A DNA stretch of 22,778 bases from Bog-159 sp035308525 (GTDB lineage: Bacteria; Acidobacteriota; Terriglobia; Bryobacterales; Bryobacteraceae), in assembly GCA_035308525.1 (NCBI GenBank), contig DATGGM010000316.1, forward strand, positions 1 through 22,778, written 5' to 3'. Position 1 is the first letter of the stretch. Each line of letters opens with the position of its first letter. A program made the position numbers and the translations under genes. The notes under the pieces are model-generated. The model was not told where the DNA came from, ran no database searches, and saw nothing but the letters and a program-made list of their open reading frames with translations. This document shows positions 1-8,349 of the stretch, piece by piece.

Positions 1-2361
1 GAAGCTCTGTATAACGCACCCAGTCATCCTGCCATCCTGGGTAAGGGAGACCAAGACGCCGCGCCGCTGCTCTCGGCCACCGGCGAATTCGATCCGGAAA
101 TGGTGACCAGGGTTTTGGCGCAGCTCATCGAACTGGGGCCCGAGGGCGCGCGGCGTATGGCGCTGCTCGACGAGATCGATCATCGCGAGCGCCGCCTGAT
201 CCCGGGGCGCTTTCCAAACTTCTGCTCCGGCTGCCCCCACAACCGCTCCACGCTGCTGCTGGAGGGCCAGCTGGCGGGCGGCGGCATCGGCTGTCATGCC
301 ATGGCGGCGCAGCTTCAGCACTCCGGGCATGCCTACTCGTTCCTGACCCACATGGGCGGCGAGGGTGCGCCGTGGATCGGCATGGCCCCGTTTGTAGAGC
401 GGCAGCATATCTTCCAAAACGTCGGCGACGGGACCTACTTCCATTCCGCCTCACTGGCGGTGGAAGCCTGCATTGCGGCAGGCGTCAACATCACTTACAA
501 GATCCTGTACAACAGTGCGGTGGCCATGACGGGCGGCCAACAGGCCGCGGGGGCGGTACCCGTGCCCGAGCTCACCCGTAAGCTGGAAGCCGACGGCGTG
601 CGCAAGATCGCGGTGCTAGCCGAGGACCTCGACAAATACAAAGGCGTGACCCTGGCCTCCAACGCGCGATTGCGCAGCCGCGACGACCTGCCGGAGGTGT
701 TGCGCGAGTTCGAGCGGGAGCCGGGCGTCACCGCCATCATCTACGACCAGCAGTGCGCGGCTGAGAAGCGCCGGCTGCGCTCGCGCGGCAAGCTGGAAGA
801 GCCCACGCTGCGCCTGGTCATCAACGAAGAGGTGTGCGAGGGGTGCGGCGATTGCGTAACGCAATCCAATTGTCTCAGCCTGCACCCGGTGGAAACGGAG
901 TACGGCCCGAAGACGCGCATTCACCAATCATCCTGCAATAAGGACTATTCGTGCGTGCTGGGAGATTGCCCCTCCTTTGTCACCGTAAACCTGAAACCGG
1001 GCACGGGGCAGCAACGCACGGCTCCGCCGAAACTGCCAGACACCGTGGTTCCGCCGCCCCGCGAGCCCGCCGAAATGGGCGGGCGTTATTCGATTCTGGC
1101 GCCGGGCATCGGCGGCACCGGCGTAGTTACGGTGAACGCACTGCTGGCTACGGCTGCCTGGATCGACGGGCTTTCGGCGATCACGCTGGATCAGACCGGC
1201 CTGGCGCAGAAGGGCGGGGCGGTGGTGTCGAGCATCATCCTGAGCAAGCAGCCCATCGAAGCATCGGCCAAGATCGGCTACGGGAATGCCGACCTGCTGC
1301 TGGGGTTCGATCTGCTGGGCGCGGGCAGCGCGGAGAACCTGAAGCGTGCACATCCATCGCGCACCGTGGCGGTGGTGAATACCGCCGAGGTTCCTACAGG
1401 CGATGCCATTCGCGGGGGCGCGCGCCTGGCCGGTCCCGGAGCCGTGGTGGATGAGATCAACGCCCATACGCGCAGGGATCGCAACCTGTTCCTGGACGCC
1501 TCCCGCCTGGCCGAGGGACTGTTCGGGAGCCACATGGCTGTGAATATTTTCCTGCTCGGCGCGGCTTTTCAAGGCGGCCTGATTCCCATTTCCGAAGCGG
1601 CTATCGAGGAAGCCATCCGGCTGAACAAGGTGGATGCCGAGCGCAATGTGCAGGCGTTCGCGTGGGGGCGCAAGTATTATTGCGACGCGCGCGGCGTGGA
1701 GGCGCTGCTGGCGCCCCCGCAGGCCGACACGCCAGCCGGCGGCTTGGTCGAAAGGCGCACGGCCGATCTGGCAGCCTACCAGAATCAGGCTTACGCGGAC
1801 CGCTATGCCGCGTTCGTCGGGGAAGTGGAAGCGCGGCAGCCCGCATTAGCTGATGCGGTGGCGCGCAACCTCTACAAGCTGATGGCGTACAAAGATGAGT
1901 ACGAAGTGGCGCGGCTGCTGACGAATCCGGCGCGGGAAGCGCAGATCCGGGGCATGTGGGAGGCAGTGGAGTCGATCGGATATAACCTGCATCCTCCGCT
2001 ACTTCGCGCGCTTGGGCTCAAGAACAAGATGAAGTTCGGCGGATGGTTCCGCGGGCCTCTCCGGATGCTGGCGGCCATGAAGGGCCTGCGCGGCACCGTG
2101 TTCGATCCGTTCGGTTACGCGGCCGTCCGCCGCGAGGAGCGCGCGTTGGTCCTGTGGTACGAACAATTAGTGCGCGACTGCCTGGATGCCGCGACATCCG
2201 ATACGCTGGTGCTGGCAAAAGAGCTGGTCGCCCTGCCGGTACAGATTCGCGGTTACGAAGAGATCAAGCTGGCCAATGTGCGCCGAGTGAAGGCGCTGGC
2301 GACCGACAAATTAGCCGCGTTGAAACGCGTGCCGGTTTTCAGCGCGCGGCAATCCAGTTAG
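1..2361 (+). CDS. Fused indolepyruvate ferredoxin oxidoreductase / 2-oxoacid:acceptor oxidoreductase (5'-truncated by window edge)
   Basis: The frame is open from base 1, so the visible 786 residues are the C-terminal part of a longer protein; the ATG at 100 is internal. Known family role: oxidative decarboxylation of aryl- or branched-chain 2-oxoacids to acyl-CoA, with electrons passed to ferredoxin. Seen in order (visible numbering): a TPP-domain region with SGCPHN (about 76-81), GIGCHAMA (about 93-100) and MGGEGAPW (about 118-125); a cysteine-rich stretch (about 278-320) with CEGCGDC and later CNKDYSC, consistent with Fe-S cluster binding; a gamma-type domain opening with GIGGTGVVT (about 370) and GLAQKGGAV; and a C-terminal region (from about 590) like the helical extension of fused IOR proteins. 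This alpha/gamma fusion differs from two-subunit IorAB. It ends tail to tail with the minus-strand mutase gene, overlapping 4 nt. The family call is firm; the true substrate is not readable. Confidence 0.9.
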   Translation, partial: EALYNAPSHPAILGKGDQDAAPLLSATGEFDPEMVTRVLAQLIELGPEGARRMALLDEIDHRERRLIPGRFPNFCSGCPHNRSTLLLEGQLAGGGIGCHAMAAQLQHSGHAYSFLTHMGGEGAPWIGMAPFVERQHIFQNVGDGTYFHSASLAVEACIAAGVNITYKILYNSAVAMTGGQQAAGAVPVPELTRKLEADGVRKIAVLAEDLDKYKGVTLASNARLRSRDDLPEVLREFEREPGVTAIIYDQQCAAEKRRLRSRGKLEEPTLRLVINEEVCEGCGDCVTQSNCLSLHPVETEYGPKTRIHQSSCNKDYSCVLGDCPSFVTVNLKPGTGQQRTAPPKLPDTVVPPPREPAEMGGRYSILAPGIGGTGVVTVNALLATAAWIDGLSAITLDQTGLAQKGGAVVSSIILSKQPIEASAKIGYGNADLLLGFDLLGAGSAENLKRAHPSRTVAVVNTAEVPTGDAIRGGARLAGPGAVVDEINAHTRRDRNLFLDASRLAEGLFGSHMAVNIFLLGAAFQGGLIPISEAAIEEAIRLNKVDAERNVQAFAWGRKYYCDARGVEALLAPPQADTPAGGLVERRTADLAAYQNQAYADRYAAFVGEVEARQPALADAVARNLYKLMAYKDEYEVARLLTNPAREAQIRGMWEAVESIGYNLHPPLLRALGLKNKMKFGGWFRGPLRMLAAMKGLRGTVFDPFGYAAVRREERALVLWYEQLVRDCLDAATSDTLVLAKELVALPVQIRGYEEIKLANVRRVKALATDKLAALKRVPVFSARQSS

Positions 2362-3722
2362 CCGCCCTGCTCGAACAGCCCGAGCACACGGGCGTACAAC
2401 TCTTCCACTTCGGGCTCCGACCGCGCCTCCGCGGCCAGACGCAGCAGCGGCTCGGTGTTGGAGGCCCGCACGTGAATCCACGCATCCGGAAGAATCAACT
2501 TCAGGCCGTCGGACCGGTCCGTCTGCACGCCGGGAAAGCTCTCTTCGAGAGCCTGCATCAACGATCCGAGCCGCCCGTGCTCGTATGATACTTTGCCCAG
2601 CTTGCGGTGGAAGCGCGGCAGCCGGGCCGCCAGGGCCGACATGGTATCGCCGGTTTCGGCCAGGCGCTCCAGCAGGAACGCCATCCCCGTATAGCTATCC
2701 CGGCAAAGGTGCACCGCGGGGAAAATGATGCCGCCATTGGAACCTTCCCCGCCAATCACGGCGTGGACTGCCTGCATCATCTCCACCACGTTGGCTTCGC
2801 CTACCGGCGTACGGTAAACACGGCGGCCATGCGCGGCGGCCACCGCGTCGATGACGGAAGAGGTGGTCAGGTTCACCACCACGTCGCCGGGGAGGCGGCG
2901 CAGCGCCGCATCCACGGCGAGCGCCAGCACGTCATCGTTATCGAGCACCCGGCCGGTTTCGTCCGCGACAGCCAGGCGGTCGCCATCCGGGTCCTGCGCG
3001 AATCCGATCTCGGCGCCCGCGGTGCGAACCAGGTTCGAGAGATCGCCGAGCGTATCGGGCCGCGGCTCGGCGATGCGCGGAAACGGCTTGGTGGGGTCGA
3101 TGGAAATTGCGTGCAGATCGCAGCCAAGGGTGTCCCGCAGAAAGCCGGTGGTCATGATGGAACCCGCGCCATTCACCGCGTCTAGCGCCACCCGAAAACG
3201 GCGCCGGCGGATGCGTGACACATCCACGTGCTGCAGCACGCGCTCGATATGCAGGCGCGGCGGCGTGACATGGTCGGCGGTGGCGCGGCGAATTTCCGCG
3301 TTGGAAGCGCGGCGGAAATCGCTCTGGTGATACAGGTCCAGCAGCTCGCTGCGCTCGTAGCTATTAAAGAATAGGCCTTCCGAATTGAACAGCTTGAGGG
3401 CGTTGTATTCCGGCGGATTGTGCGAAGCGGTGATAGCGATGCCGCCGCGCGCGCGCGTGGCTCCCACATACATCTGGATGGTGGGGGTGGGCAGGATGCC
3501 GACATCCACTACTTCACAACCGGCGGCCTGCAGCCCGCATGCCACGGCGTGGTAAAGCATCTCGCCGCTCGATCGCGTGTCGCGTCCCACCACCACCCGT
3601 CCCATGCCCACGTACGTGCCAAAGGCTTGGGCGAAAGCGCAGGCCAGGCCGGGAGTGAGAAAGTCGCCGACCACGCCGCGGATGCCGGATACCCCGATTT
3701 TGAGCAGATGTTCGCGTGGCAT
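2358..3722 (-). CDS. Phosphohexomutase A (phosphoglucomutase/phosphomannomutase family)
   Basis: This 454-residue alpha-D-phosphohexomutase would interconvert sugar 1- and 6-phosphates in cell-envelope or nucleotide-sugar supply. All four signature loops are canonical: the phosphoserine loop TASHNPPEYN with Ser100, the Mg loop DPDGDR (244-249), the sugar loop GGEGSNG (324-330) and the phosphate loop RASNTEP (419-425). The frame is open further upstream, but that part is out-of-frame shadow of the neighbour. The ATG at 3722 is chosen because GVSGIRG follows as expected and AGGAG lies about 11-13 nt upstream, inside the end of the preceding gene. The upstream mutase stops 1 nt before this ATG, so translation is probably coupled. 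Whether it acts on glucosamine, glucose or mannose phosphate cannot be decided; the SNTEP form of the phosphate loop is shared by PGM/PMM and archaeal GlmM-like enzymes. Confidence 0.9.
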   Translation of the reverse strand: MPREHLLKIGVSGIRGVVGDFLTPGLACAFAQAFGTYVGMGRVVVGRDTRSSGEMLYHAVACGLQAAGCEVVDVGILPTPTIQMYVGATRARGGIAITASHNPPEYNALKLFNSEGLFFNSYERSELLDLYHQSDFRRASNAEIRRATADHVTPPRLHIERVLQHVDVSRIRRRRFRVALDAVNGAGSIMTTGFLRDTLGCDLHAISIDPTKPFPRIAEPRPDTLGDLSNLVRTAGAEIGFAQDPDGDRLAVADETGRVLDNDDVLALAVDAALRRLPGDVVVNLTTSSVIDAVAAAHGRRVYRTPVGEANVVEMMQAVHAVIGGEGSNGGIIFPAVHLCRDSYTGMAFLLERLAETGDTMSALAARLPRFHRKLGKVSYEHGRLGSLMQALEESFPGVQTDRSDGLKLILPDAWIHVRASNTEPLLRLAAEARSEPEVEELYARVLGLFEQGG

Positions 3723-3723
3723 C

Positions 3724-5100
3724 TTAAGCGAAGCTCCTGACATCTTCCAGCAGGGAATCGAAGAGCTGCCGGGGCGGGTCTCCACGCTGCTCGCAGATGA
3801 CCCGCACGATCGGCTCGGTCTGGCTGACGCGCACATGGAACCAGCGTCCGGGCCAATCCACGCGCAGGCCGTCGAGCATGCTGACCTTGCCGTCGGCATA
3901 GCGCTCGCGCAGGTCCGTCAACAGGGCCGGGATGCGCTGCGTTACCAGTGGCACCTGGCCTTTCAGGAGAGAGTATTTTGGGTAGGACGCCAGCACCTGG
4001 CTCAAGGTGCGGCCGCTCTCGTGCAGCATAGAGAGCACCGCCAGCATCGACGCAATGCCGTCATAGACGAAGCGGAACTGCGGCATCATCACCGCGCCGG
4101 TGCCTTCGCCTGCGAGCGCGATCTGTTCGGGACGATAGGTGGAGAGCGCGTCGATGGCCGCCTGGCGGCCCACGGGCACGCGAACAACCTTGCCGCCGTG
4201 GCGCGCCGCGACCTCTTCGAGCAGCGCCGTGCTGGATATGTTGGCGATGACCAGTTTGCCCGGCCCGCGCGGCAGCAGATAATCGGCGAGGAGCGGCAGC
4301 ACCACCTCCTCCGATACCGGCGTGCCATCCTCGGCGGCCAGGGCCACACGGTCCGAATCCACGTCGAACAGAAACCCGGCATCCGCGCCCACCGGCTTGA
4401 TCAGGGGCGCAAGCTGCAGCGCCACGGCATCCCGCGTGGTGGATGGCTCGTGCGCGAAACTGACCCCTTCGATCTTTTCGTTGATCAGAATGAACTTGGT
4501 CTCGAAGCGTTCGTTAACACGCCGCAGGATCATCGATGAGGTGCCGTTGCAGCAATCCACCAGCACGCGGAACTTGCGTAGGGAAGGGAAGTCGTAGTTG
4601 GCCGCCAGATCGTCCAGATAACGATCGATGGCATGCGCTTCCGTCGCCACACTGCCGATTCCGGTCCATTCCGTGAAAGAGAACTTTTTCAGGTGATAGA
4701 TATCCAGCAACTCGCCGGCTTCCGCGGTCGAAAGATAAGTCCCTTCGCGGCCGAAGAACTTAAGCGCGTTCCATTCGGCGTTGTTATGGCTGGCGCCGAT
4801 GGAGACGCCACCGGCCGCATCCAGCCGACGGATGGAATGCTGGATTACGGGTGTGGGCGCGATCCCCAGATCGATCACGTCGTGCCCGCAAGCCAGCAAT
4901 CCAGCCAGCAGACCTTCGCGCAGCATGACGCCGCTGGCGCGGGGATCGCGGCCGATCACCACCGCGCCGCCGGGGTCCAGGAACGTGCCGAATGCCGCGG
5001 CGAAATCCAGCACGTGGGAGGCGGTCAGCCCGGAACCTACGACGCCGCGCAAGCCCACATGCGAAATACGGAGCGATCTGGAGGCCGCGGGAGACATCAT
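3724..5100 (-). CDS. Phosphohexomutase B, diverged tandem paralogue
   Basis: The 458-residue protein belongs to the same alpha-D-phosphohexomutase family as the gene directly downstream, but its signature loops have drifted. The serine loop is GASHNNAEWN (Ser104; Asn where Pro is usual). The Mg loop is DVDSDR (246-251), which keeps the three Asp but has Ser for Gly. The sugar loop is GEGTGA (331-336) and the phosphate loop RVSQTEP (424-430). All catalytic and metal residues are retained, so activity is likely, probably with a different sugar preference from paralogue A. The ATG at 5100 overlaps the stop of the upstream CBM9-like gene as ATGA; a second ATG follows immediately. The tandem arrangement with 1-nt spacing to paralogue A suggests duplication followed by specialisation. 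Annotation pipelines may call either copy GlmM or ManB; the sequence alone does not decide. Confidence 0.88.
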   Translation of the reverse strand: MMSPAASRSLRISHVGLRGVVGSGLTASHVLDFAAAFGTFLDPGGAVVIGRDPRASGVMLREGLLAGLLACGHDVIDLGIAPTPVIQHSIRRLDAAGGVSIGASHNNAEWNALKFFGREGTYLSTAEAGELLDIYHLKKFSFTEWTGIGSVATEAHAIDRYLDDLAANYDFPSLRKFRVLVDCCNGTSSMILRRVNERFETKFILINEKIEGVSFAHEPSTTRDAVALQLAPLIKPVGADAGFLFDVDSDRVALAAEDGTPVSEEVVLPLLADYLLPRGPGKLVIANISSTALLEEVAARHGGKVVRVPVGRQAAIDALSTYRPEQIALAGEGTGAVMMPQFRFVYDGIASMLAVLSMLHESGRTLSQVLASYPKYSLLKGQVPLVTQRIPALLTDLRERYADGKVSMLDGLRVDWPGRWFHVRVSQTEPIVRVICEQRGDPPRQLFDSLLEDVRSFA

Positions 5101-5786
5101 GGCACCAGTTTCAAAAGGCCGAAGGCTTGCGGCACGTGGAAATTGGCTTCCCCGGTCGGCTGCCAGGCGATGAATTTGCGGCCGGGTTCGCGTCCCTGGC
5201 AGCGGTAGAAATTAATGCGCATTTCCAGGCCTTCGGCGGGAGGGCGCGGATCGATGGAGCGGAGAGGAATGCGCATCTCGCCATACCATACCTTATGCCT
5301 GGCATCGATGCGGGCCTGCGTACCAAATCCGGAGTTCCAGAGCCAGCCGCCTTCGGGCAGAGGTTTCACGCGGTCGATATCCAGGTCCACCCACTCGCCT
5401 TGCGGCGAGACCTCGAACTCCTTATAGCGCGTGATCTCCTTAAAATCGCTGCCCACGAAAACCTCCGCCACGTCCCAGTTCCAGAGGAGATTGGTTTCGG
5501 TGGTGCGGGACGGATTGGGTTTCAGGTTCAGCACCTGGTAAGGGCAGATGAACAGGAAGTAGATGTTGTCCCGAGTCCAGCGGGAGCGGATTTCCGTGCG
5601 GTGTCCGGGGACGGCTTCGCCGCGCGGTCCGTTTTCCGCGAAGATGCCGTGCGTGTCCTTCCATTGGCGCGCCATGGGATTCGCCGTCAGCGGGAAGTCG
5701 GCGGCGGCACGCCGGCTGAGGATGACGTCTGGTTCGCGGGCCAGCAGCGCACAGGCCGCCGCGAGCGGGAGCAGAAGACGTTGCAT
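5097..5786 (-). CDS. Exported CBM9-like carbohydrate-binding domain protein
   Basis: This is a 229-residue protein with a short hydrophobic N-terminus (MQRLLLPLAAACALLA) that looks like a signal peptide; Cys12 makes a lipoprotein conceivable but the lipobox is poor. The body resembles the family-9-like carbohydrate-binding (DOMON-related) domain often found alone in Acidobacteriota and Bacteroidota: TRDNIYFLFICPY, a NLLWNWDVAEVFVG block, WYGEMRIPLRSI, and a C-terminal FHVPQAFGLLKL. The frame is open far upstream but that part is antisense to the neighbouring gene. The start at 5786 gives the signal peptide and has GGAG 5 nt upstream. It is first in an operon with two phosphohexomutases, the first overlapping by 4 nt, which hints at a link between exported glycan binding and sugar-phosphate conversion. 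The function is otherwise unknown. Confidence 0.75.
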   Translation of the reverse strand: MQRLLLPLAAACALLAREPDVILSRRAAADFPLTANPMARQWKDTHGIFAENGPRGEAVPGHRTEIRSRWTRDNIYFLFICPYQVLNLKPNPSRTTETNLLWNWDVAEVFVGSDFKEITRYKEFEVSPQGEWVDLDIDRVKPLPEGGWLWNSGFGTQARIDARHKVWYGEMRIPLRSIDPRPPAEGLEMRINFYRCQGREPGRKFIAWQPTGEANFHVPQAFGLLKLVP

Positions 5787-5795
5787 GTATACTCC

Positions 5796-5801
5796 ACTAT
5801 A
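5796..5801 (-). promoter_or_regulatory. Candidate -10 box (TATAGT) for the CBM9-like/mutase operon
   Basis: TATAGT reads on the minus strand with 9 nt (GGAGTATAC) before the ATG at 5786. A start of transcription 6-8 nt downstream would leave almost no 5' UTR and would exclude the GGAG. No good -35 box is seen at normal spacing, so this is tentative. Confidence 0.35.
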
Positions 5802-5830
5802 CTTTCCAGCGGGCCTCCGGTGGCGGTGTC

Positions 5831-5839
5831 TGTTAGAAT
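5831..5839 (+). promoter_or_regulatory. Candidate extended -10 (TGTTAGAAT) for the enolase-superfamily gene
   Basis: TG-T-TAGAAT matches an extended -10 (TGnTAtAAT). It ends 10 nt before the ATG at 5850. The -35 region is weak, as is usual for extended -10 promoters. If used, transcription would begin close to the start codon. Confidence 0.35.
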
Positions 5840-5849
5840 GCTGCATTCT

Positions 5850-7082
5850 ATGCTTTCGATCTCGCGCCGCCAACTGCTGGGCGCGCTCTCGGCCGCTCCG
5901 CTGGCAGCCTTCCACCTCTGGGCCGCCGGCGAGCGCGGCCGCGCGCGCATCATCGATATCCGGGTGATGATTCTGCAGGGGCCCCGCACATATACTTTGG
6001 TGAAAGTCGTGAGCGATGCCGGCCTGTATGGAATCGGTGAGGGCTATGGCAGCCCCGGCGTGGGCGTCAAGGCAGGCGTGCTGGAACTGCGGCCGTACTT
6101 CATCGGCAAAGATCCGCTGGAGATTGAGACGCTCTACAACGGCCTGGGCGACCGCGTGAACGGATCCGCCAACACGCTGGTGCGCGCTGCCAGCGCCATC
6201 GAAGTCGCTTTGTGGGACCTCGCCGGCAAGCTGCTCAACCAGCCCGTGGCCACGCTGCTCGGTGGAAGCTACCGTGACCGCGTGCGCGTGTACCACGACG
6301 AAGGCCCATCCAACATGCTCGACCGCTCGGCCTGCAATGAGTGGGCGGACAAGATGAAGAGCGATCCGGCCGGCTGGAGCGCATTCCGGGTCTCGCCGCC
6401 GCGCTCCGCGCCCAAGCTCGACAATGCTCGCGACCCATCCAACCGGGCGCTTACATCGCGCGAATTGCGGGAAATCCGGCAAGCTTTCGAATATTGCCGC
6501 GACGCCATCGGCTGGGACCGCGACCTGATCGTCCAGTGCGCCGGCGAATATGATCTGCGAGCGGCCGTGCAGCTGACCGAAGCTCTTGAGCCGGTCAAGC
6601 CGTTATGGCTGGACAATCCGCTGCCGCCGGAATTTTCAGGGAGCTGGGTACGGCTGGCGCAGGCTTCCAAAGTCCCCATTGCCACGGGCGAGAATCTGCC
6701 GCGCCGTCAAGGCTTCAAGGATTTCATCGTGAATCACGGTTGCGACGTGGTGCAGCCCGATTTGCGAAACGCCGGCGGGATGCTCGAGTCGAAGAAGATA
6801 GCCAGCCTGGCGGAGACATTCGATCTTCCCATGGCTGCGCACAATACAGGTAGCGTGCTGCATACCATGGCAACTGTGCAGTGGGCCGCCACGGTGCGCG
6901 ATTTCCTGGTGGCTGAAACGGTTGTCGGACGGCGCAATTGGATGGACGACGTGATCGTGCACGACGGGCCGCTGGTGGCGCAAGGGTACATTAGCGTACC
7001 GCGGAAGCCGGGCCTGGGCGTCGAACTGAATTCCGATGCGGTCAAGGCCAACCTGGCGGAAGGCGAGCGATACTGGGATTGA
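5850..7082 (+). CDS. Tat-exported enolase-superfamily (mandelate racemase/muconate lactonizing enzyme-like) protein
   Basis: This is a 410-residue protein with a twin-arginine signal (SRRQLLGALSAAPLAA), so it is probably folded before export. The fold is recognisable: an N-terminal capping domain (35-140) with ASAIEVALWDLAGK, then the barrel with LWLDNPLPP (252-260), IATGEN (277-282), VQPDLRNAGG (301-310) and MAAHNTGS (328-335). Glu281, Asp304 and His331 match the third metal ligand and the His-Asp dyad. The usual Lys-x-Lys is replaced by Arg180-Val-Ser182, the first metal ligand Asp by Gln229, and the second Glu by Asp255. The substrate is unknown and classical chemistry is doubtful. The ATG at 5850 puts the Tat motif at the N-terminus; an ATG at 5838 is an alternative. 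The frame is open back to 4992, but that part is antisense to the CBM9-like gene. The stop overlaps the next gene's TTG. Confidence 0.82.
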   Translation: MLSISRRQLLGALSAAPLAAFHLWAAGERGRARIIDIRVMILQGPRTYTLVKVVSDAGLYGIGEGYGSPGVGVKAGVLELRPYFIGKDPLEIETLYNGLGDRVNGSANTLVRAASAIEVALWDLAGKLLNQPVATLLGGSYRDRVRVYHDEGPSNMLDRSACNEWADKMKSDPAGWSAFRVSPPRSAPKLDNARDPSNRALTSRELREIRQAFEYCRDAIGWDRDLIVQCAGEYDLRAAVQLTEALEPVKPLWLDNPLPPEFSGSWVRLAQASKVPIATGENLPRRQGFKDFIVNHGCDVVQPDLRNAGGMLESKKIASLAETFDLPMAAHNTGSVLHTMATVQWAATVRDFLVAETVVGRRNWMDDVIVHDGPLVAQGYISVPRKPGLGVELNSDAVKANLAEGERYWD

Positions 7083-7732
7083 AATCGCCGCCCACAGTCG
7101 CATATGTGGCCCCTTTCGCGGTGTTCATCGCGCTGCGGTGGCTGCCCGTGGCGCCCGAATGGCTGGCGCCTGTCCGCGCGCTTGCGGTGACGCTCAGCAT
7201 GCTGGTGTTTGCCCGGGAGGTGATACCGTGGCGGCCCGCGGTGCCCATCGCTTCCATCCTGTTGGGGCTGGCGGTGCTGTTGATCTGGATCGGTCCGGAC
7301 CACTTCTGGCCCGGCTACCGCGATACCCGGCTCTTCCATAACCTCATTACGGGCGCCGCCGTAAGCTCCATGCCCGTGCGCCTCAAATCGAACGCACTGT
7401 TCATCGTCATTCGGGTATTCGAGACCGCTGTCCTCGTACCGATTCTCGAAGAGCTCTTCTGGCGAGGCTGGTTGATGCGGTGGCTCATCCGCGGCGATTT
7501 CCAGTCCGTTCCACTTGGAAAATACAGCGCGGCGTCCTTCTGGCTGGTGGCCGTGCTGTTCGCCTCCGAGCATGGCCCGTACTGGGATGTCGGGCTGGTG
7601 GCGGGCGTGGCTTACAACTGGTGGATCGTGCGTACCCGCAACCTGGCGGACTGCATCCTGGCGCACGCTGTCACCAATGCGTTGCTGGCCGCTTACGTGC
7701 TTCGCTTCGATCAATGGCAGTATTGGCTATAG
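7079..7732 (+). CDS. CPBP (CAAX protease-related) intramembrane glutamic protease
   Basis: This 217-residue, very hydrophobic protein has several membrane segments (about 9-24, 33-48, 55-72, 107-123, 152-165, 172-186). It carries all three CPBP (ABI, Rce1-like) motifs: EExxxR at Glu124-Glu125-Arg129, FxxxH at Phe161-His165 and HxxxN at His196-Asn200. It resembles the CAAX-protease-related subgroup (TIGR03008-like) found near exosortases, although no exosortase is visible here. Expected role: cleavage of a membrane substrate or membrane-protein processing. The start is TTG at 7079, which overlaps the upstream TGA (TTGA); no later start preserves the first membrane segment as well. The overlap points to translational coupling with the enolase-superfamily gene. 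Confidence 0.85.
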   Translation: MKSPPTVAYVAPFAVFIALRWLPVAPEWLAPVRALAVTLSMLVFAREVIPWRPAVPIASILLGLAVLLIWIGPDHFWPGYRDTRLFHNLITGAAVSSMPVRLKSNALFIVIRVFETAVLVPILEELFWRGWLMRWLIRGDFQSVPLGKYSAASFWLVAVLFASEHGPYWDVGLVAGVAYNWWIVRTRNLADCILAHAVTNALLAAYVLRFDQWQYWL

Positions 7733-7794
7733 CGAGCGCGTTCCCCTGTGGTACGCTTATGAGTTCAAACACTTCAACAAGGAGTTAGCTGCGC

Positions 7795-8337
7795 ATGTCA
7801 GTAAGGTCTGGGTGGCGGTTGGCCGTGGCCTGCCTCGCCCTTTTTTCATTAAGTACAGCCGGTCTGAGTCAGACCGGGAGTCCTGGTCCGGCGAAGGTGG
7901 GCATCGTCAGCCTGCAACAAGCGGTTCTGGGATGCGCCGAGATCAAGAAGGCATCCGCCGAAATGGAGGCCAAGTACCGTCCGCGGCAACAAAGCATGGA
8001 AAAGCTGCAAAAGGAAATACAGGGAATTCAGCAGCAATTGCAGACCAATGCCGGGAAGCTCACGCAGGCGGCGCAGGCCGACCTGACCGCGCAGGGTCAG
8101 CGCAAAGAGCGCGATCTGCAGCGCCTGAACGACGATTTGCAAGCCGACGTGACCGCCGAGCGCAACGAAGTGCTGGGCACCAGCGGCCGCAAAATGCAGG
8201 AAGTCGTGCGCAAGCTGGCCGAAGAAAAGGGCCTGGATGTGGTAGTGGACGCCCAAAGCACGATATTCTTCAAGCCCGCGCTGGATCTGACGAACGAGGC
8301 CATAGCAGCTTACGATAAGGCTTATCCGGCCAAATAG
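7795..8337 (+). CDS. OmpH/Skp-family periplasmic chaperone
   Basis: The protein has 180 residues: a signal peptide (about 1-25, ending near STAGLSQ), an oligomerisation strand (KVGIVSLQQAVLGC), a long coiled-coil rich in Gln, Lys and Glu (about 55-130), and a return strand (GLDVVVDAQSTIFFKPALDLTNEAIAAYDKAY). That is the Skp architecture. It should hold unfolded outer-membrane proteins in the periplasm. AAGGAG lies 10 nt before the ATG. It is not next to bamA or lpxD, the usual neighbours of skp, so it may be an additional paralogue. A 62-nt gap separates it from the CPBP gene; the next gene begins 12 nt after its stop. Confidence 0.85.
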   Translation: MSVRSGWRLAVACLALFSLSTAGLSQTGSPGPAKVGIVSLQQAVLGCAEIKKASAEMEAKYRPRQQSMEKLQKEIQGIQQQLQTNAGKLTQAAQADLTAQGQRKERDLQRLNDDLQADVTAERNEVLGTSGRKMQEVVRKLAEEKGLDVVVDAQSTIFFKPALDLTNEAIAAYDKAYPAK

Positions 8338-8349
8338 GCGAGCGAAGCG

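Noticed and set aside
928..1572. 214-codon open frame on the minus strand inside the oxidoreductase gene
   Set aside because: Long antisense frames are common in GC-rich coding DNA; its translation is low-complexity and the opposite strand encodes a clear enzyme.
4992..5849. N-terminal extension of the enolase-superfamily frame to 4992
   Set aside because: It is antisense to the CBM9-like gene and has no family similarity; the Tat signal at 5850 marks the real start.
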